Shown here piece after piece: positions 34,924-44,272 of a stretch of 64,000 nt of DNA. The translations under genes and the position numbers were made by a program. Source of the stretch: CAVSUZ01 sp963791885 (GTDB lineage Bacteria > Pseudomonadota > Alphaproteobacteria > Acetobacterales > Acetobacteraceae); contig CAWBUL010000006.1 of assembly GCA_963791885.1 (NCBI GenBank), positions 1,550,001 to 1,614,000 of the forward strand. Direction: 5' to 3'. Under the pieces are notes generated by a model that saw only the letters and a list, made by a program, of their open reading frames with translations, did not search any database and was not told the DNA's origin. The first letter of the stretch is position 1. Every line of letters begins with the position of its first letter.

Positions 34924-35801
34924 ACCCGCCCTTCCGACCCGAACAGGCCCTGAGGCCGGACGACCAGAAGAAGCGCCATAACGGCGTAGAGCATCACCTC
35001 GGAGTATGCCGAATTGAATGCGCTGGTGATGCTGACGATTTCGCCCGCGATCAGTCCGCCCACCACGGCACCCGGGTAGGAACCGAGCCCGCCGATCACG
35101 ATGACCACGAAGGATTCCACCAGGAACTCGGCGCCCATATCGGGTGTCACTGCGACGATGGGTGCATAAAACATACCCGCGAGCCCTGCCGCCAACACAC
35201 CGATTGCAAATACCAGAAGAAAGGCTCGGCGAACGTTGATGCCCAGGATGCCGACCATGCGAGCATCCTCGATCCCCGCACGTACGACGAGTCCGATCGA
35301 TGTGCGGTATAGGACCAGGTAAAAACCGATCAGCAGAGCGGCGATGATGCCGATTAGTTGCAGTCGATATGTCGGATAGATCAAAAATCCGATCTGGGTT
35401 GCGCCCTCGCCCCAGGCGGGCAGCGTCACGTGCTGACTTTCACCGCCGAAGATCGCACGCACGCCCTCGACCAGGATGATACCAGCACCGAACGTCACCA
35501 GGATCTGATCCTCCGGCGGCCGGTTGTAGAACCACCGGATCAACCCACGCTCTAGGATCACGCCCACAACCAGCATGAAGATGCATCCGGCGATTAGTCC
35601 CAGGACAAACGAGCCCGTGTACGATGATATGACAAAGATGGCGTACGCGCCCACCATGAACAGCGCGCCATGGGCAAAGTTCAGCACCCCAAGCGTCCCA
35701 AGGATGATGGTCAGTCCGCTGCTGACCAGGGCCAGCAGCGTTCCAAGCGCCAGGCCATTGAATGCCTGTGAGAGCAGGAGTGGCGCGCTGGGCAAGATCA
35801 C
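34920..35801 (-). CDS. livH: Branched-chain amino acid ABC transporter permease, LivH type (second system)
   Basis: A permease of about 293 residues with LLSQAFNGLALGTLLALVSS, GVLNFAHGALFMVGAYAIFV and VVIVIGGLGSYPGAVVGGLI, ending VVRPQGLFGSEGRV. GTG at 35801 is chosen because family members begin a few residues before LLSQAFNGLALG; the ATG at 35912 would add 37 residues of unlike sequence, though GGGGG precedes it. The stop overlaps the LivMG start (ATGA, 34920-34923). Confidence 0.88.
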   Translation of the reverse strand: MILPSAPLLLSQAFNGLALGTLLALVSSGLTIILGTLGVLNFAHGALFMVGAYAIFVISSYTGSFVLGLIAGCIFMLVVGVILERGLIRWFYNRPPEDQILVTFGAGIILVEGVRAIFGGESQHVTLPAWGEGATQIGFLIYPTYRLQLIGIIAALLIGFYLVLYRTSIGLVVRAGIEDARMVGILGINVRRAFLLVFAIGVLAAGLAGMFYAPIVAVTPDMGAEFLVESFVVIVIGGLGSYPGAVVGGLIAGEIVSITSAFNSAYSEVMLYAVMALLLVVRPQGLFGSEGRV

Positions 35802-35996
35802 CTTCCTGGAGCGTTGGTTATCGGCCCGGCCCGGAAGCGCCGCGAAACCGGGCGCATGTTTCGCCTCCGTGACGCGCGCATAGCCTAGAACCCCGATCTG
35901 CTCAAGCGTCATCCCCCTTGCGCGTCTCTGGGGCAGCGCTTAATCCCGCTTGGTGCGAAGCCTTAACGAGGCATCGATCCGAAAGGGAGGACAACC

Positions 35997-37323
35997 ATGA
36001 AAGACGCGCTTTCACGCCGGCAGGCATTGCGCCTGAGCGCGATGGCCGCGGGCGGTGCCGCATTGGGACTGCCTGCAATCGCACGTGCACAAAGCCAGCC
36101 GCCCATCGGCACCTGGCCGGCGGGGGTGTCTGGCAACACTGCGTTCGTGGGCATCAGCGTGCCACGGACCGGCACATACGCGGTCCCCGGCGAGGATGAG
36201 CTGAAGGGCTACCAACTTGCCATCGAGCATATCAATAGCGGCAACGACCTGATCCGCCAGATGGCCCCCAAAGTGACTAAGGGGCTGCTCGGCAAAGAGG
36301 TCGTTTTCGGCGTCGCGGATTCAGAGGCCAATCCGAATGTCGCGGTGCAGAACCTCTCCCGCTTTACGTCCCAGAACAAAGCCATCGGTACTCACGGGTT
36401 CCTGTTCGTCCGCCGAAGCAGTGGCCGATAATAAATTCGGCCAGCGGGAAAAAGTGATTTATCTGCCTGGCGTGTCTGGTTCCAACGACACGACGGGTAA
36501 GGATTGCGTGCGCTACTCTTTCCGTACCTGTTTCTATGGCCAGACCTCCTCGGCTGCACTTAGCCCGGTGCTGATCAACCATTTCGGCCAGAACAAAAAG
36601 ATCGCATTCCTTACGCCCGACTACACTTACGGGCACACGGTGCGCGCCTCGATGCAGGAATATCTCAGCAAGGCCGGCTGGACGGTGGCAACCAACCAGG
36701 TGTGTCCGCTGGGCGCGCCGGACTACAGCTCCTACCTGTTGAACATCGCCAACAGCGGCGCGGACGTCTTTATCAACATCAACTGGGGCAATGACGCGGT
36801 CCAATCCATCAAGCAGGCCAACGGCTTCGGTATTCTGAAAAAGATGCCGCTGGTGGTGGCGTACTCGGTGCCCTTCCTTGCGCGCGAGGTCGGGCCGGAA
36901 CTCACGGCCGGCGTTTACACCGCGACGGATTTCTGGTGGACCATTGAGGACAAATATCCCCTATCGAAGATGTTCGTGGATGAGTTCCAGAAAAAATACA
37001 ACTATAAGCCAGACTGGAGCGCTGAGGCGGGATATATGCAGCTTGCCTGCTGGGCCCGCATGGTGTCCGAAGCGGGCACGTTCTATCCGCCCGACGTGAT
37101 CAAGACCTACGAAAAAGGCGAGCACTTTAATTCATTGGTCGGCGACGTCTGGTTCCGGCCGGAGGATCATCAGCTCGTACGGCCGGTCATCATCCAGCGC
37201 GGAAAGAAGCCGGCGGATATGAAGTCTCCAGACGACTACTGGGAAGTGCTGGAGATCGTGCCCGGCGAAGGCTTGATGCAAGCACCGGGAGCATTCGGCT
37301 GTAACCTCGGCCCATACACCTGA
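35997..37323 (+). pseudogene. Liv-type ABC transporter substrate-binding protein (second system), one-base frameshift
   Basis: A periplasmic binding protein divergent from livH, with GGGAGG before the ATG. The N-terminus MKDALSRRQALRLSAMAAGG is a Tat-type signal (SRRQALRLS) ending near ARAQ. The frame breaks at GG 36387-36388: with one base fewer the reading is SQNKAIVLTGSCSSAEAVAD, as expected. The second part runs IYLPGVSGSNDTTGKD to CNLGPYT at 37323. Corrected length is 441 residues; 1327 nt leaves remainder 1. It belongs to the urea/amide and branched-chain binding group, but the substrate is unknown. Confidence 0.86.
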
Positions 37324-37340
37324 AACAGGTTAGGCCTGAA

Positions 37341-37371
37341 ACAAAGGGGCCGCGCGATACGGCCCCTTTGT
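37341..37371. terminator. Bidirectional hairpin terminator
   Basis: A perfect 12-bp inverted repeat, ACAAAGGGGCCG and CGGCCCCTTTGT, around a 7-base loop (CGCGATA). It lies between the convergent livK-type gene (stop at 37323) and the L,D-transpeptidase-like gene (stop at 37371). The AAAG/CTTT ends give a short T-rich tail in either direction. Confidence 0.8.
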
Positions 37372-37865
37372 CATGTTAAGACCTCTATTTCGGTCAGCTC
37401 TCGCGCCAGGGCCTGCAGGAGATCCTGGCGACTGAGCGCGACGCACCCGTCGGTCGGCGCGTAATCAGGGCGGGCAAGATGCAGGAAGATCGCAGAGCCG
37501 CGTCCGGCACGGACTGGCGCGTCGTTCCACCCGAGAACACCGATAACATCGTACAGATGGTCCTGGCGCCACAGCTCCTCGACATGCGCATCATACGGCA
37601 ACTGCACCGGGCGGTTGTATTTGGAGTCCGCCGGGTCGTCGCACCACCCGTCATCCGGGGCGAGTGGTTCGACCGGCACCGCGCACGCCGGCGGCGGAAG
37701 ACGGTCTGCGCGATAGAGAACACGCCGCAGCTTCATCACGCCGGCAGGTGTCGCCCCGTCGCCCTCTTGCTTGTCGATGCGCACTCCGCCGCGTCCCAGC
37801 GCCGCTCGGAAGATCAGGCCCGCTATCAGAAGCCGCCCGCTGGGGTGAACGGTCGCTCGTATCAC
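37371..37865 (-). CDS. L,D-transpeptidase (YkuD)-like protein
   Basis: A 164-residue protein with a YkuD-type catalytic segment IFLHLARPDYAPTDGCVALS containing the His and Cys of the L,D-transpeptidase active site. These enzymes crosslink peptidoglycan or anchor proteins to it. No signal peptide is evident, as in other short YkuD-like proteins of this subtype (DUF-annotated, GLGRGGVRIDKQEGDGATPAG region). It starts at GTG overlapping the ribA stop by 4 bp. Confidence 0.8.
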   Translation of the reverse strand: MIRATVHPSGRLLIAGLIFRAALGRGGVRIDKQEGDGATPAGVMKLRRVLYRADRLPPPACAVPVEPLAPDDGWCDDPADSKYNRPVQLPYDAHVEELWRQDHLYDVIGVLGWNDAPVRAGRGSAIFLHLARPDYAPTDGCVALSRQDLLQALARELTEIEVLT

Positions 37866-39001
37866 CCCAGGAAGTGCCCGAACCGGCGTGCCTTGGTCCG
37901 AAGGTAGTCGTCGTTTACCCCATTCGGGGGAAACGCGTGCGGCTCACGTGCCACGACCTCCAGCCCGCGCGCCGTCATCGCGGTCACCTTGTCCGGATTG
38001 TTCGTGAGCAACCGGATCCGCCTCAGGCCAAGGTCCTGCAGCATCGCCGCGGCTGAGCGGAAGCTCCGCTCGTCCGGTTCCCATCCCAGGGCGCGGTTCG
38101 CGTCGAGCGTGTCCATCCCCCGATCCTGCAGGGCATAAGCACGCAGCTTGTTGGTCAGGCCAATGCCGCGTCCTTCCTGCGCCAGATACAAGACGACGCC
38201 AGCCCCTTCCTTTCGCATGCGGCCGATCGCGCCGCGAAGCTGCATACCGCAGTCGCACCGAAGGCTGCCCAGCAAATCACCCGTGAAGCATTCAGAGTGC
38301 AGCCGTACCAGCGGCGCCTCTCTAGCGAACGGATCGCCGACCACGATGGCAAGGTGCTCGACAGCACCGTCCTCGGTACGAAATGCGATGATGCGGCAGT
38401 CTTCCGCGCCCTCAAGCGGCACGCTCGCCTCTGCGACACGCTGCAACGTCAGCGCTGCGATCGCACGGTAAGAGAGCACGTCGTCCGCCGCGGTGCGAAC
38501 CAGCCCGCGTTGCTCGGCCAGTTCCTTTGCATCGGGCGCAACCGGAACCGCGAGAGCCGCCGGAAGCAGACGCGCCAGTTTGAGTAGACTGAGGGCTGCG
38601 GGGGCGGCTGGGGGGGTGGGAAGCAGATCGAGTTCGCCGGACGAGGACTGAGCCGCTGTCGGGTCAGCGATCCCCCGAAGGCGACCCGAGTCCAGCAGAT
38701 CCGGTGGAACGCGAATCGCGGCGGCAGCCGACTCAGATGGAACAGGACGCCGGAGCAGCGCAGCAGCACGAATCGGTGACAGAACCAGAACAGGGGATGA
38801 CACAGACAGGCGCGCAAGCTCCTCCAGCCCGTCCGGCGCGGCCGCCTCGGCGGCGATGATGGCCAGCGGCGCCGGCCCCCATAGGAGCACTGGTGTTCCA
38901 CGTCGTAACTCGGCAGCGGCCCGCTGCACGGCACGGAGCCGGGCCAACGACTCGGGGTCGCGCCGGGCAGCCGACTCGGGGGCTGCTGTGGAAGGATTCA
39001 T
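37862..39001 (-). CDS. ribA: GTP cyclohydrolase II with N-terminal degenerate DHBP-synthase-like region
   Basis: Opens GTP to the first committed intermediate of riboflavin synthesis. Residues about 200-379 hold the zinc-binding HSECFTGDLLGSLRCDCGMQ and the catalytic-region DRGMDTLDANRALGWEPDER and LLTNNPDKVTAM. The first roughly 190 residues are Ala/Leu/Pro-rich and correspond in position to the RibB half of bifunctional RibBA, but I see none of the RibB active-site motifs. Alphaproteobacterial RibA proteins of this length with a non-functional N-half are known. Confidence 0.9.
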   Translation of the reverse strand: MNPSTAAPESAARRDPESLARLRAVQRAAAELRRGTPVLLWGPAPLAIIAAEAAAPDGLEELARLSVSSPVLVLSPIRAAALLRRPVPSESAAAAIRVPPDLLDSGRLRGIADPTAAQSSSGELDLLPTPPAAPAALSLLKLARLLPAALAVPVAPDAKELAEQRGLVRTAADDVLSYRAIAALTLQRVAEASVPLEGAEDCRIIAFRTEDGAVEHLAIVVGDPFAREAPLVRLHSECFTGDLLGSLRCDCGMQLRGAIGRMRKEGAGVVLYLAQEGRGIGLTNKLRAYALQDRGMDTLDANRALGWEPDERSFRSAAAMLQDLGLRRIRLLTNNPDKVTAMTARGLEVVAREPHAFPPNGVNDDYLRTKARRFGHFLG

Positions 39002-39331
39002 AATCCGATCACGACAAAGCGAAATGAACTTGGCCTATTTTGGTCACGATTCAGCACGAGGTATCGCGGGTCTCCCACGCGGCACGGTCATAGCCGTGTG
39101 CGGAGGCGGCCGATAGACCCTGACGCGCTCACGCGAGGCCCCATCCACGCGGAATGAAACAGACGAGGCATGGCTGCAAACAGCACCACCGCGAAGCTCG
39201 CGGTTTTGTGAGGACGGGCGGGTTTCCCCAGCTCACGCGCCGATCACGCGATTCTTGCCATCCGCCTGCCGCTGTGGCCAATTCGATGCCAGTTCGTGGC
39301 GCCCTAAACGCTTGCGAAGGAAGAAAAAGCA
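39002..39331. other. Intergenic region between divergent ribA and response regulator
   Basis: About 330 bp with no gene I can support; short frames on both strands have shadow-like composition. It probably holds the promoters of ribA (minus) and the response regulator (plus). No obvious FMN riboswitch, hairpin or repeat was seen. Confidence 0.5.
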
Positions 39332-40054
39332 ATGTCGACCGATAGGCCCATCCTGATTGTCGATGACGACGCGGATCTCCGCGCGACGCTGGCCGAACAA
39401 CTTTCCATGGACGGCGAGTTCACCACCGCTGAGGCGGCCACGCTGGCCGAGGCCGAACAGCATTTGAACACCAAGGACTCGCGGTTCGACGCGGTGATCC
39501 TGGATGTGTCGCTGCCGGACGGCGATGGTCGGGATTTCTGCTCGAAGCTGCGCCGGCAGGGACACAAGATGCCGGTGATTATGCTGACCGGGTCGGATGC
39601 GGAAACCGACGTGGTCCGCGGCCTCGATTCGGGGGCCAACGACTACATCGCCAAGCCCTTCCGGCTGAACGAACTGCTGGCCCGGCTCCGTGCCCAGCTT
39701 CGCATCTTCGAAAACAGCGAGGACGCGGTGTTCAGCATCGGTCCTTACACCTTCCGGCCCTCGGCCAAGCTGTTGCAGGACCCGATGAAGAACCGCCGCA
39801 TCCGCCTGACGGAGAAGGAGGCGGCGATCCTGAAGTTCCTCTACCGCGCCGGGGATCGCGCCGTGGCGCGGCAGGTCCTGCTGAATGAGGTGTGGGGCTA
39901 CAACGCCGCGGTCACCACCCATACGCTGGAGACGCACATCTATCGGTTGCGTCAGAAGATCGAGCCGGATCCGGCCAATGCCCGCCTGCTCGTGACGGAG
40001 GGCGGTGGTTACCGGCTGGACCCGGAGGGTGTGCCGGCGGCCGTGCCCGCCTGA
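39332..40054 (+). CDS. OmpR-family response regulator
   Basis: A 240-residue two-component regulator. The receiver domain has acidic residues D11-D13, phosphorylation site D58 (VILDVSLPDGDG), and K108 (IAKPFRLNELLARL). The winged-helix output domain follows with LTEKEAAILKFLYRAGDR, NEVWGYNAAVTTHTLETHIY and RLRQKIEPD. The sequence resembles the alphaproteobacterial CenR-type regulators controlling envelope functions, but no histidine kinase gene is adjacent, so partner and regulon are unknown. ATG is preceded by GAAGGAAG. Confidence 0.9.
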   Translation: MSTDRPILIVDDDADLRATLAEQLSMDGEFTTAEAATLAEAEQHLNTKDSRFDAVILDVSLPDGDGRDFCSKLRRQGHKMPVIMLTGSDAETDVVRGLDSGANDYIAKPFRLNELLARLRAQLRIFENSEDAVFSIGPYTFRPSAKLLQDPMKNRRIRLTEKEAAILKFLYRAGDRAVARQVLLNEVWGYNAAVTTHTLETHIYRLRQKIEPDPANARLLVTEGGGYRLDPEGVPAAVPA

Positions 40055-40077
40055 TCCAATCGGGCCCCGTTCCCAAC

Positions 40078-40899
40078 CTACAACTCAAGCTCCACGCAGA
40101 CTGGCACATGGTCTGACCCGGCCGGCCAGTCTCGCGCATTCTTTAGGACTATCTGTTGGCGAAGTGAGCCGGCCAGGTCGGGCGTGACCCAGATGTGGTC
40201 TAATCGCCGCCCCCGGTCGGACGCACGCCAGTCCCGGTTCCGGTAGGACCACCAGGTGAAGAGCTTCTCCTCGGCCGGGACGAAATGCCGGACCGCATCA
40301 ACGAAGCCTGTGGCTTGCCACGCATTCAGACCGTCCACCTCAGCCGGCGTGTGGCTGACGATTTTCAGTAACTGTCTATGGCTCCAGACGTCCGCTTCCA
40401 GCGGCGCGATGTTTAGGTCACCGACCAGCACGGTTCGGCCCAGCCGCGGATGGGCTTCGAACCACCGACGCGTTTCAGCAATGAAATTCAGCTTGTGGGC
40501 GAATTTCGGATTCTCCGCCGGGTCGGGGATGTCGCCGCCGGCAGGCACATAAAAATTGTGCAACCAGATCGGCTCGCCCGGCACGTCGATGCGCACCCAC
40601 AGATGGCGGCAATCGCCCTTGCCGCACCAGTCGGGTGGCTCTGGCGGCCCTGATTCAACCTCGATCGGCCGGCGCGAAAGGATCGCCACGCCGTTATAGC
40701 CTTTCATCCCCCGGAACGCGACGTATGGGTACCCAAGCGCCTGCGGCACCTCGGTCGGAAATAACGGGTCCGGCACCTTTGTTTCCTGAAGACAGATCAA
40801 ATCCGGATCGAGCGCTGCCTGCAATTTGTGCAACAGGGGAGCCCGGAGCCGAAGCGAGTTGATGTTCCAGGTCGCAATCCGAATTTTTCCGCGGCGCAT
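40078..40899 (-). CDS. xth: Exodeoxyribonuclease III / AP endonuclease
   Basis: A 273-residue EEP-family nuclease acting at abasic sites and 3' blocks in base-excision repair. Motifs are IATWNINSLRLRAP, LICLQETKVPD (catalytic Glu), HNFYVPAGGD, LVGDLNIAPLEADV and the C-terminal LDHIWVTPDL and SDHVPVCVEL. The ATG at 40899 gives the family start MRRGKIRIATWN; upstream in-frame starts lie in the divergent glgE leader. The 133-bp gap to glgE must hold both promoters. Confidence 0.93.
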   Translation of the reverse strand: MRRGKIRIATWNINSLRLRAPLLHKLQAALDPDLICLQETKVPDPLFPTEVPQALGYPYVAFRGMKGYNGVAILSRRPIEVESGPPEPPDWCGKGDCRHLWVRIDVPGEPIWLHNFYVPAGGDIPDPAENPKFAHKLNFIAETRRWFEAHPRLGRTVLVGDLNIAPLEADVWSHRQLLKIVSHTPAEVDGLNAWQATGFVDAVRHFVPAEEKLFTWWSYRNRDWRASDRGRRLDHIWVTPDLAGSLRQQIVLKNARDWPAGSDHVPVCVELEL

Positions 40900-41032
40900 G
40901 GGAGTTATCCGGTGAACTGGGCGTGAGCGATGCGGAAGCGGTCCTCCCACGTGCGTTCGACTCCTGCAATTGTCTGCCACGCGCCGCAGCGCCAAAGCAC
41001 ATCTCGTTGGCTGGAGGGAGTTCGCTGGAGGC

Positions 41033-44000
41033 ATGCCGCCCCCGAAAATCTACCATGTTCACCCGCTCGTGGCGGGACCGCTCAGCGAGTGGCCGAGGCA
41101 TCTCGCCCGCGCCCGTGCGATGGGGTTCGACTGCCTCGGCACCGCGCCGCTCTTCGCCCCTGGCGACGCGGGCGACGTCTTCCTGACCGGCGATCCTGAG
41201 GTGCTCAATCCGGCGCTGGGCTTCGAGGGATCGGCCGATGAGGGGATCGGCCGCCTGTGTGCCACCTGTACAGAGCATGGGCTGGGCTTGGTCCTGGACC
41301 TCGTGGCGGACAGGATGGCCGCCGATTCGGTGATGCAGTCCCGCCAGCCCTCTTGGTTCGCTGCAGGGGAAAACGGGGCCGATTCGCCCGATCCCCGGCG
41401 GCCCCGGCCGGCCGCGGACACCGCCGAATTGCGCTTCGATAACGGCGTGGCTCAGTGGTGGGCGGACAGGCTGGCGCGGCTGGTCCGCGCCGGGGTCGCG
41501 GGATTCCGCTGCCTCTATCCTGATCGAGTTCCGACAGCCGTCTGGGCCGCCATCATCACGGCGGTTCGCAATGCCGCCCCCGACACTTCGTTCATCGCCT
41601 GGATTCCAGGGGTCGGCCGGGATGCGCTGCGCCGCTTGGCCGGCGTGGGGTTCGACCGTACTGCCTCCTCGTTGCCCTGGTGGGACCTGCGCGCCTCGTG
41701 GTTCGTGGAAGAAACCGCGGCCCTTCACGCCATAGCGCCGGCAATTGCCCCGGCCGAACCGTCATTCGGGGAGCGTCTGGCCGCGAAGCTCGAGCCGCAG
41801 GCTGACGTCGCGCGGGCCTATCGTCGGGCCTTGCGCCTCGCCGCCGCCACTGCCAACGGCATACTCGTGCCCATGGGGTTCGAATTCGCCACGCGCCGGC
41901 CGTTTCATCCAGCCCGCGCCAGCCCGAATGATTTCGAAAGCGCGCGCCAGGAAGCCATCGTGGACCTGAGCGATGACGTGCGCGAGGCCAATAACTTGGT
42001 CGATGCCGTCAGTGTGATCTGCCCGGATGGGGAGATGCGCGGCCTGACCGGCGCGGGCAGCTCAGCCACAGCCCTGCTGCGCGCGAACGCCAAGGATGTC
42101 CGCCGCGGCACGCGGTCAGTGATGATTATCGGCAATCCCTCGCTGAGTCATCCCGCGGCCCTGCCGTTTCCCCTCGATCAACTGCCGCCCACCGCCGGCG
42201 CCGCGTTCGACCGCCCAGAGCGACTCAATGGCACGCTGCGGTTACGTGAGCCGCTGGATCCCGGAGAAGTCCGCGTCCTGACCTATCAGCGAGCGCGGCC
42301 CGTGACGCAGGATCGCCGCGCCACGAGTGACGCTGTTGCTGCAGCCAAGGCACCCCGAATCGCGATCGAGAGCGCGTCGCCGGCGGTGGAAGGAGGACGC
42401 TTCGCCGTGAAGCGTCTCGTCGGCCAGCCCATTCAGGTCAGCGCGGATATCATCATGGACGGCCATGACATCCTTGCCGCGGAACTGCTGTGGCGAACCG
42501 CGGACGAGGAGTCATGGCGGCGCGAGAAACTGGAACTGACGGTCAATGACCGGTGGGAGGGGCGCTTTACCGCCGAACGGGTGGGTCGCCACGTGTTCAG
42601 CATCGCCGCTTGGTGGGACGAATGGGCCAGCTATCGGCACGGCTTGGCACGCAAGCAGGAGGCGGGGCAGGATCTAACGTCGGACATTCAGGAAGGCGTC
42701 GCCCTGCTGCGACGCATCGCGGTGCAAGCGCCTGCCGCGACGCGCGACGCGCTGGAGAATGCAGCGGACCGGGCCGATGCGGTGGCGTTCCTTTCGGAGG
42801 AAACGAACGGAGCGGTGCAAGCAGCCGGCCATCGCCCATTCCTGACGCAACTGGCGGGGTCGATGGCCGTCGACGCCGATCGACCCCAGGCGATGTTCTC
42901 CAGCTGGTATGAAATGTTTCCGCGTTCTGTCACAAACGATCCTGCGCACTCCGGCACTCTGTGCGATGTCATCCGGGAGATGCCGCGAATCCGCGATCTG
43001 GGATTCGACGTGCTGTATTTTCCGCCGATCCACCCGATCGGCCACACCAACCGCAAAGGCCGCAATAACAGTCTGCACGCCGAAGCAGGTGACGTCGGCA
43101 GCCCATACGCAATCGGTGGCGAGGAAGGCGGCCACGACGCGATCCATCCGGCACTCGGGACGCTGGAAGATTTTCGCGCCGTGATCGCCGCTGCACAGGA
43201 ACACGGGCTGGAAATCGCACTCGACTTCGCCATTCAGTGTTCGATGGATCATCCCTGGATCCGGGAACATCCGGGGTGGTTTCGCTGGCGAGCAGACGGC
43301 ACGGTCAAATACGCCGAGAATCCGCCGAAGAAATACGAAGACATCGTCAACGTCGATTTCTACGCGCCGGACGCCGTTCCAGGACTATGGCGGGCGCTGC
43401 GCGACATCGTGCACTTCTGGGTAGTGCAGGGCGTGCGCATTTTCCGCGTGGATAATCCGCACACGAAGCCGCTCCCGTTTTGGGAGTGGCTGATCGCCGA
43501 CATTCATGCCAATGAGCCGGACGTGATCTTCCTGGCCGAGGCGTTTACCCGCCCCAAGATGATGTACCGCTTGGCCAAGGTGGGCTTCACCCAGTCCTAC
43601 ACCTACTTCACCTGGCGCAACAGCAAGCGGGACATGACCGAGTATCTGATCGAACTAAGCCATCCGCCGGTGAGCGACTGCTTCCGCCCGAACTTTTTCG
43701 TCAACACCCCGGATATCAATCCGTACTTTCTACAGACATCAGGCCGGCCGGGATTTCTGATCCGCGCCGCTCTGGCCGCACTGCTTTCGGGATCCTGGGG
43801 TATGTATTCCGGGTTTGAACTCTGCGAAGCGGCCCCACTTCCGGGGCGCGAGGAATACCTCGATTCGGAGAAATACGAGATCAAGGTCCGCGATTGGAAT
43901 AGGCCGGGCAACATCTCCGACGAAATTGGCATGCTCAACCGCCTGCGGCGCGCGCATCCGGCGTTGCAGACCCATCTTGGCGTCGAATTCCTCCCCGCGT

Positions 44001-44272
44001 TCAACGACTCCATCCTGCTCTTCACCAAGCGTACAGCCGGGGACAACTCAGCCATCATGGTGGCCATCACTTTCGATCCGCGCGCGCCGCAGGAGGCCGA
44101 TATCGAGGTACCGCTGTGGCGCTGGGGTTTGGCGGATGACGCAACGCTGGCGGTTGATGATCTGGTGGCCCAGCAGCAATGGACGATGCGCGGCAAGCTC
44201 CAGCACATCAGGCTCGATCCCAACGTGCTGCCGTTCCTGGTCTGGCGGCTGTCTCCCGTGGGGACAGTATGA
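41033..44272 (+). CDS. glgE: Maltose-1-phosphate maltosyltransferase GlgE with N-terminal GH13-like pseudoenzyme domain
   Basis: Transfers maltosyl units from alpha-maltose-1-phosphate to linear alpha-1,4-glucan. The protein has 1079 residues, about 400 more than minimal GlgE. The C-terminal GlgE catalytic part has PPIHPIGHTNRKGRNNSL, nucleophile D807 in GVRIFRVDNPHTKP, acid/base E836 in FLAEAFTRPKMM, preceded by an immunoglobulin-like domain near 440-560. The N-terminal region (about 1-420) resembles an amylase barrel but has lost its catalytic residues: GVAGFRCLYPDRVP has L161 at the nucleophile position and FIAWIP has W190 at the acid position. The ATG at 41033 follows GGAGG; the longer reading from 40970 is unlike the family. 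First gene of the operon. Confidence 0.92.
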   Translation: MPPPKIYHVHPLVAGPLSEWPRHLARARAMGFDCLGTAPLFAPGDAGDVFLTGDPEVLNPALGFEGSADEGIGRLCATCTEHGLGLVLDLVADRMAADSVMQSRQPSWFAAGENGADSPDPRRPRPAADTAELRFDNGVAQWWADRLARLVRAGVAGFRCLYPDRVPTAVWAAIITAVRNAAPDTSFIAWIPGVGRDALRRLAGVGFDRTASSLPWWDLRASWFVEETAALHAIAPAIAPAEPSFGERLAAKLEPQADVARAYRRALRLAAATANGILVPMGFEFATRRPFHPARASPNDFESARQEAIVDLSDDVREANNLVDAVSVICPDGEMRGLTGAGSSATALLRANAKDVRRGTRSVMIIGNPSLSHPAALPFPLDQLPPTAGAAFDRPERLNGTLRLREPLDPGEVRVLTYQRARPVTQDRRATSDAVAAAKAPRIAIESASPAVEGGRFAVKRLVGQPIQVSADIIMDGHDILAAELLWRTADEESWRREKLELTVNDRWEGRFTAERVGRHVFSIAAWWDEWASYRHGLARKQEAGQDLTSDIQEGVALLRRIAVQAPAATRDALENAADRADAVAFLSEETNGAVQAAGHRPFLTQLAGSMAVDADRPQAMFSSWYEMFPRSVTNDPAHSGTLCDVIREMPRIRDLGFDVLYFPPIHPIGHTNRKGRNNSLHAEAGDVGSPYAIGGEEGGHDAIHPALGTLEDFRAVIAAAQEHGLEIALDFAIQCSMDHPWIREHPGWFRWRADGTVKYAENPPKKYEDIVNVDFYAPDAVPGLWRALRDIVHFWVVQGVRIFRVDNPHTKPLPFWEWLIADIHANEPDVIFLAEAFTRPKMMYRLAKVGFTQSYTYFTWRNSKRDMTEYLIELSHPPVSDCFRPNFFVNTPDINPYFLQTSGRPGFLIRAALAALLSGSWGMYSGFELCEAAPLPGREEYLDSEKYEIKVRDWNRPGNISDEIGMLNRLRRAHPALQTHLGVEFLPAFNDSILLFTKRTAGDNSAIMVAITFDPRAPQEADIEVPLWRWGLADDATLAVDDLVAQQQWTMRGKLQHIRLDPNVLPFLVWRLSPVGTV

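Noticed and set aside
39129..39332. Short minus-strand frame between ribA and the response regulator
   Set aside because: No ribosome-binding site, no family resemblance, and it covers the expected promoter region.
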